In this document: positions 8,362-10,945 of the stretch, one piece after another
Numbering within the stretch: the first letter of the stretch is position 1
Layout: each line of letters begins with the position of its first letter
The notes under the pieces: model-generated
Seen by the model: only the letters and a program-made list of their open reading frames with translations
Told to the model about the DNA's origin: nothing
Databases searched by the model: none
From: Acetobacteraceae bacterium
GTDB taxonomy: Bacteria > Pseudomonadota > Alphaproteobacteria > Acetobacterales > Acetobacteraceae
Length of the DNA stretch: 10,945 bases
Direction: 5' to 3'
NCBI GenBank assembly: GCA_947478535.1
Contig: CANJXD010000154.1
Span: 1-10,945 of the forward strand
Translations under genes and position numbers: made by a program

Positions 8362-8657
8362 GCCGCGTCCTCCGCCTCGAAATGCCGCGCGCCGCGCTGC
8401 ATCGCGGCGGAAAGGCCGGGGCGCACCGCTGTCAGGCAAGCCTGAGTATTCTGCACGCCATCGACTTCCACCAGGCAATCGAAGCAGGCGCCCATCAGGC
8501 AGAGCGGGCCACGCGCCGCGCCGGTGACGGGGGTTTCGCGAAAGGTCGAGACACCGGCGGCGAGCAGCGCGGTGGCGAGGCTTTCGCCCTCGCGCGCCGC
8601 GATCTCCCGCCCCTCCCACTGGATGGTGCAGTCGGTGGGCTCAGTGCGACGAAACAT
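8358..8657 (-). CDS. Small (2Fe-2S)-binding protein, HcnA/LhpF-like (first copy)
   Basis: This 99-residue ferredoxin-fold subunit has cysteines 53, 58, 61 and 74 (C-x4-C-x2-C-x12-C, within LCLMGACFDC), the [2Fe-2S] ligands of the HcnA type. An N-terminal beta-rich segment and LATALLAAG at 27-35 match the copy at 2948-3220 (LLTALLAAG). The ATG at 8657-8655 lies 17 bases inside the end of the DAO-family gene upstream, with only a G-run about 8 bases before it. The N-terminus (MFRR) aligns with that of the paralogue (MLKR), which supports this start. The stop overlaps the HcnB-like gene by four bases. The tight packing with a DAO-type gene before it and HcnB-like gene after it is what is expected for a three-subunit flavin/Fe-S dehydrogenase. 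Confidence 0.91.
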   Translation of the reverse strand: MFRRTEPTDCTIQWEGREIAAREGESLATALLAAGVSTFRETPVTGAARGPLCLMGACFDCLVEVDGVQNTQACLTAVRPGLSAAMQRGARHFEAEDAA

Positions 8658-9768
8658 GGGTCATCCCCCGGAAACGGTCCGGATGCAGGTCGATGGCGTG
8701 TGCGGGAAGGCGGCCGGCGAGGATGCCCGCCGCCAGCGGGCCGGCATGCACGGCGGCGAGGGTGACGCCGGAATGGCAGACCGCGAGGAAGCAGCCGGGA
8801 TGGGTGGCGCTTTCGGCATAGGCGGGGAAGCCATCCGGCGTCATCGGCCGCAGCGCCGCCCAGCTTCGCACCATGCGGGCGCTGGCGATGGCGGGCAGCA
8901 CGCGGATGGCCCGCGCGGCCATCTTCGCCAGGGCGGCGGTCGTCGTTGCGATCTCGAAGCTGCCGTCATCCTCATTGGTCACGCCGATCTGGATCGTGCC
9001 GTCGCCCGTCTGGCGCAGGGCGCTGGCCGGCAGCGGCAGGATCGACGCCCAGCGTTCGGTGACGATGTTCTGGCCGCGCACGGGGCGCACCGGCACATCG
9101 ATGCCGACCATCGCCGCGATCGGCGTGGTGGCGACCCCGGCGGCGACCACGATCTTCGCGGCTTCCAGCATCGCGCCATCCGCGCGCGTCACGCGATAGA
9201 CGCCGCCAAGCGGTGTGATCGCCACCACCTTCGCGCCGGGGCTGTGCGTGCCGCCGGCCTGGCGCAGCCCGGCATGCAGGCCGTGCAGCAAGGTCAGCGG
9301 GTCCGCATGCCCATCGGCCGGGTCGAAGCTGGCGCCCAGCACCTCCGGCCCCAGCGGGCAGCCCGGCATCAACTCCAGCAGGTCCCGCCGGTCCAGCATC
9401 CGCAGGGTGGCGTGGCCGTCATTGTGGCGGCGGCGGACGAAATTCGTCTTCGCCTCGAGTTCCTTCTCATCGAGGCAGAAGCCGAGCCCGCCGGTCGCGC
9501 GATATTGCACCTCCCGCCCCGCCAGGGTTGAGGCGCGTTCGGCCAGCGCCGGCCACATGCGGATGCTCTGGCGCGTCCATTCGGCATAGGGCGGCATGCC
9601 ATCGCCCTTGGACTGGCCCCAGACCAGGCCGAAATTGCCGCGTGAGGCGCGGAGCGCCACATCACCCTCATCCAGCACGACGACGCGGGCGCCGCGTTCG
9701 GCGCAGCCAAAGCCAATGGCGGTGCCAACCATGCCACCGCCGATGATCGCGATATCATAGCGTTCCAT
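8641..9768 (-). CDS. HcnC/OoxB-like FAD-dependent oxidoreductase, first gene of the operon
   Basis: This 375-residue DAO-superfamily flavoprotein is likely the catalytic subunit of a heterotrimeric amino-acid or opine dehydrogenase. The FAD motif GGGMVG is at 10-15 with an acidic VLDEG at 31-35. ASRGNFGLVWGQSKG at 41-55 is a block I associate with OoxB/HcnC-type subunits rather than with sarcosine oxidase. RSW is at 301-303 and VCHSGVTLAA at 330-339 replaces the GFSGHGF motif of the gene at 5894-7018. The open frame continues upstream past the plus-strand gene start to 10689, but the FAD motif fixes the ATG at 9768-9766. No clear Shine-Dalgarno precedes it, so the start is chosen by homology. 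Being first in the operon and overlapping the HcnA-like gene by 17 bases, it is the best candidate partner of the HcnA/HcnB-like pair downstream. Substrate is unknown. Confidence 0.9.
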   Translation of the reverse strand: MERYDIAIIGGGMVGTAIGFGCAERGARVVVLDEGDVALRASRGNFGLVWGQSKGDGMPPYAEWTRQSIRMWPALAERASTLAGREVQYRATGGLGFCLDEKELEAKTNFVRRRHNDGHATLRMLDRRDLLELMPGCPLGPEVLGASFDPADGHADPLTLLHGLHAGLRQAGGTHSPGAKVVAITPLGGVYRVTRADGAMLEAAKIVVAAGVATTPIAAMVGIDVPVRPVRGQNIVTERWASILPLPASALRQTGDGTIQIGVTNEDDGSFEIATTTAALAKMAARAIRVLPAIASARMVRSWAALRPMTPDGFPAYAESATHPGCFLAVCHSGVTLAAVHAGPLAAGILAGRLPAHAIDLHPDRFRGMTHVSSH

Positions 9769-9828
9769 GGTTGCGAGGGTGGCCCGCCCAGCGGCATCCT
9801 GCAAGCCAGCACAAGGTGGGGAGAGCGG
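9769..9828. promoter_or_regulatory. Divergent intergenic region, presumed to hold promoters for both directions
   Basis: Only 60 bases separate the first gene of the minus-strand operon from the plus-strand binding-protein gene. By position it must hold or overlap promoters for both, possibly with a shared operator. I see no convincing -35/-10 pair and no strong inverted repeat. For the plus strand a GGGGAGAG at 9818-9825 serves as ribosome binding site. No regulator gene is present in the window. Confidence 0.4.
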
Positions 9829-10798
9829 ATGATGAGAAGAATTCGGCTGGCAGCGGCGGCCTTGGGGATCGCTATCGGAGGCATGCCGGGCCTCGCGCCC
9901 GCTCAGACGCTGCGCATTGGCATGATCGCCGATACGATGGGCACGACGGACCCGCATCGCGCCAACGCATCCCAGGACAAGGTGCCGGCATCCTGGGCCT
10001 ATGACGGTCTGCTGCGCTTCCCGCCTGGCTCCGCCGACCCCGCGCAGATCGAGCCCGATCTCGCCGAACGCTATGAACGCTCCGCCGACGGCAAGGTCTT
10101 CACCTTCCACCTGCGCGCCGGGGTGCGCTTTCATGATGGCAGCCTGCTGGACGCGGAGGATGTCGTCTTCTCGCTGCGCCGGTCCGCCGATGCGCAGCGC
10201 AGCAGCTTCGCCGGCGACTATGCCGCGGTGACGGCGTTCGAGCTGGTGGATGCGCGCACCGTGCGCGTGACGCTGCGCGAACCGGTGGCCGGCGCGCAGG
10301 GGCTCTTCGCCAATTATCATGGCGGCCTCATCGTCTCTCGCCGTTCTGATGCGGCGGGGTTCCAGCAGGGTACCGGGCCGTTCCGGATGGAACGCTCCGC
10401 CGGGGCGCAGGCCCGCATGGTGGCCTTCGATGACCATTGGCGCGGCCGGCCGGCACTGCGCGCGCTGGATCTGCGCTTCATCAATTCCGACGCGACGCGG
10501 GAGCTGGCCTTCACCGCCGGCGAGTTGGACATGATCAGCGGCAGGCGCGAACAGCGCTGGGTGGAGCGGATGCGGGCGCAGCCGAATGCGGTGGTGGACG
10601 TCTTCTCCCCCGGGGAGTTCCGCACGCTGCTGATCAGCAGCCGCACGCCGCCGCTGAACGATCCGCGCGTGCGCCTCGCGGTGCAGCACGCCATCGACCC
10701 GCTGGCCATCGCCCGCTTCGTTGGGCTGGATGTAGCGACACCCTGGGTGAGCCCGGTGCCGCCGGGCTACCTGGGCGCGACGCAGGACCTGCCGCGCT
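9829..10798 (+). pseudogene. ABC transporter substrate-binding protein, family 5, truncated by an apparent insertion sequence
   Basis: This is the N-terminal two thirds of an Opp/Dpp-type periplasmic receptor. Two adjacent ATGs (9829 and 9832) follow GGGGAGAG; either is possible. A signal peptide covers residues 1-25, ending APA before Q26. Family features are LRIGM, DPH, IEPDLAERYE, SADGK, FTFHLR and DVVFSL in the first lobe, then GTGPFRM, VAFDDHWRG and, late, DPRVRLAVQHAIDP and PVPPGYLGATQDLPR. Family members usually run to about 500 residues. Here homology ends near residue 323 and the frame runs on for 29 unrelated residues (cysteine- and arginine-rich) to a TGA at 10885-10887. The break coincides with the start of a TG-initiated, less GC-rich sequence. 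The product would lack most of the second half of the receptor and is probably not functional. The missing half may lie beyond the window on the other side of the insertion. It is a clear paralogue of the receptor at 1-410. Confidence 0.82.
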
Positions 10799-10945
10799 TG
10801 AGCTGCACCCGTTTTCTCTGGACACCCATTTGTCCGAGGAGAGACCGGAACGATGATGTCCAGTATGAAAAAGATCGATCATTCTGACGCTGCTGATGGG
10901 CCTGTGGTCAGCGAGGGCGGGCGTAGCCCGTCCACGCTGTCCACA
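10799..10945 (+). mobile_element. Putative insertion sequence, left end (IS3-like TG terminus); continues past the window
   Basis: Coding sense of the binding-protein gene ends at about 10798. The sequence beginning TGAGCTGCACCC at 10799 is visibly poorer in G and C (for example GTTTTCTC and ATGAAAAAGATCG). Starting with TG, having a noncoding leader of about 50 bases, then a Shine-Dalgarno and an open frame, is the layout of an IS3-family left end. The other end, the target duplication and the transposase domain lie outside the window, so the family is provisional. Another type of mobile element or a recombination junction would also fit. Confidence 0.6.
10853..10945 (+). CDS. Partial open frame, possible transposase N-terminus
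   Basis: An ATG at 10853, with a second in-frame ATG at 10856, follows a good ribosome binding site (AGGAGAG, 10837-10843, nine bases upstream). The frame stays open for the 31 codons that remain, reading MMSSMKKIDHSDAADG then a Ser/Gly/Pro-rich stretch. No domain is recognisable in so short a piece. Its place just inside the presumed insertion-sequence end suggests a transposase or its first reading frame (OrfA). A GC-rich hairpin (stem 10915-10922 with 10926-10933, one G-T pair) lies within it. The function call is by position only. Confidence 0.5.
   Translation, partial: MMSSMKKIDHSDAADGPVVSEGGRSPSTLST

Noticed and set aside
5927..8445. Long plus-strand open frames at 5927-7891 and 7126-8445
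   Set aside because: Low-complexity Arg/Ala/Gly/His translations opposite well-supported FAD oxidoreductase genes; no motif and no plausible ribosome binding context.
449..9768. Calling the operon a hydrogen cyanide synthase (hcnABC) locus
   Set aside because: The subunits share the HcnABC architecture, but so do opine oxidases and D-hydroxyproline dehydrogenases; the transport genes and doubled modules fit amino-acid derivative catabolism better, so no specific symbol is given.
9769..10689. Upstream extension of the first minus-strand oxidoreductase frame to 10689
   Set aside because: The extension is antisense to the plus-strand binding protein and precedes the FAD motif by over 300 residues; the ATG at 9768 gives the normal family length.
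10915..10933. GC-rich hairpin (GGGCGGGC, loop GTA, GCCCGTCC) near the right edge
   Set aside because: It lies inside the open frame of the presumed insertion sequence and has no T-run, so it was not called as a terminator; its role cannot be judged from a truncated element.

Overview
The window is strongly GC-rich with G/C at almost every third codon position. Its gene content (a Bug/TctC-type binding protein, OppD/DppD-type peptide transport parts, many amine and amino-acid oxidoreductases) suggests an alphaproteobacterium of the Acetobacteraceae type, such as Roseomonas. The genus is an inference from composition and gene content, not a proven assignment.

Layout. Positions 9768 down to 1 hold one tightly packed run of ten minus-strand genes that reads as a single operon. 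In transcription order they are: an HcnC/OoxB-like FAD oxidoreductase (9768-8641); a small HcnA-like [2Fe-2S] protein (8657-8358); an HcnB/OoxA-like FAD protein with a C-terminal BFD-type [2Fe-2S] domain (8361-7015); a second DAO-family FAD oxidoreductase (7018-5894); an orphan Bug/TctC-type solute receptor (5894-4938); an OppD/DppD-type ABC ATPase (4894-3908); a short-chain dehydrogenase (3915-3220); a second HcnA-like protein (3220-2948); a second HcnB/OoxA-like protein (2951-1587); a third DAO-family oxidoreductase (1582-449); and, after a 38-bp gap, the start of a family 5 ABC substrate-binding protein (410 to beyond position 1). Most junctions overlap by 1 to 17 bases, which suggests translational coupling.

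On the plus strand, 60 bp from the operon start, lies a second family 5 substrate-binding protein gene (from 9829). It is homologous to the one at the far end of the operon. Its coding sense stops abruptly near 10798. There a TG-starting, less GC-rich sequence begins, with its own ribosome binding site and open frame (10853 to the window end). This looks like the left end of an insertion sequence that has broken the gene.

How the genes may work together. HcnABC (hydrogen cyanide synthase), OoxAB (opine oxidase) and LhpBEF (D-hydroxyproline dehydrogenase) are multi-subunit flavin and Fe-S dehydrogenases. They oxidise the C-N bond of an amino acid or N-substituted amino acid and pass electrons on to the respiratory chain. 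This operon carries the electron-transfer pair (HcnA-like plus HcnB-like) twice and the catalytic DAO-type subunit three times, together with peptide/opine uptake parts and an SDR that could act on a product. The best reading is a compound catabolic and uptake operon for opine-like or other N-substituted amino acids. The substrate cannot be told from sequence alone. No tRNA, rRNA, CRISPR array or convincing terminator was seen.
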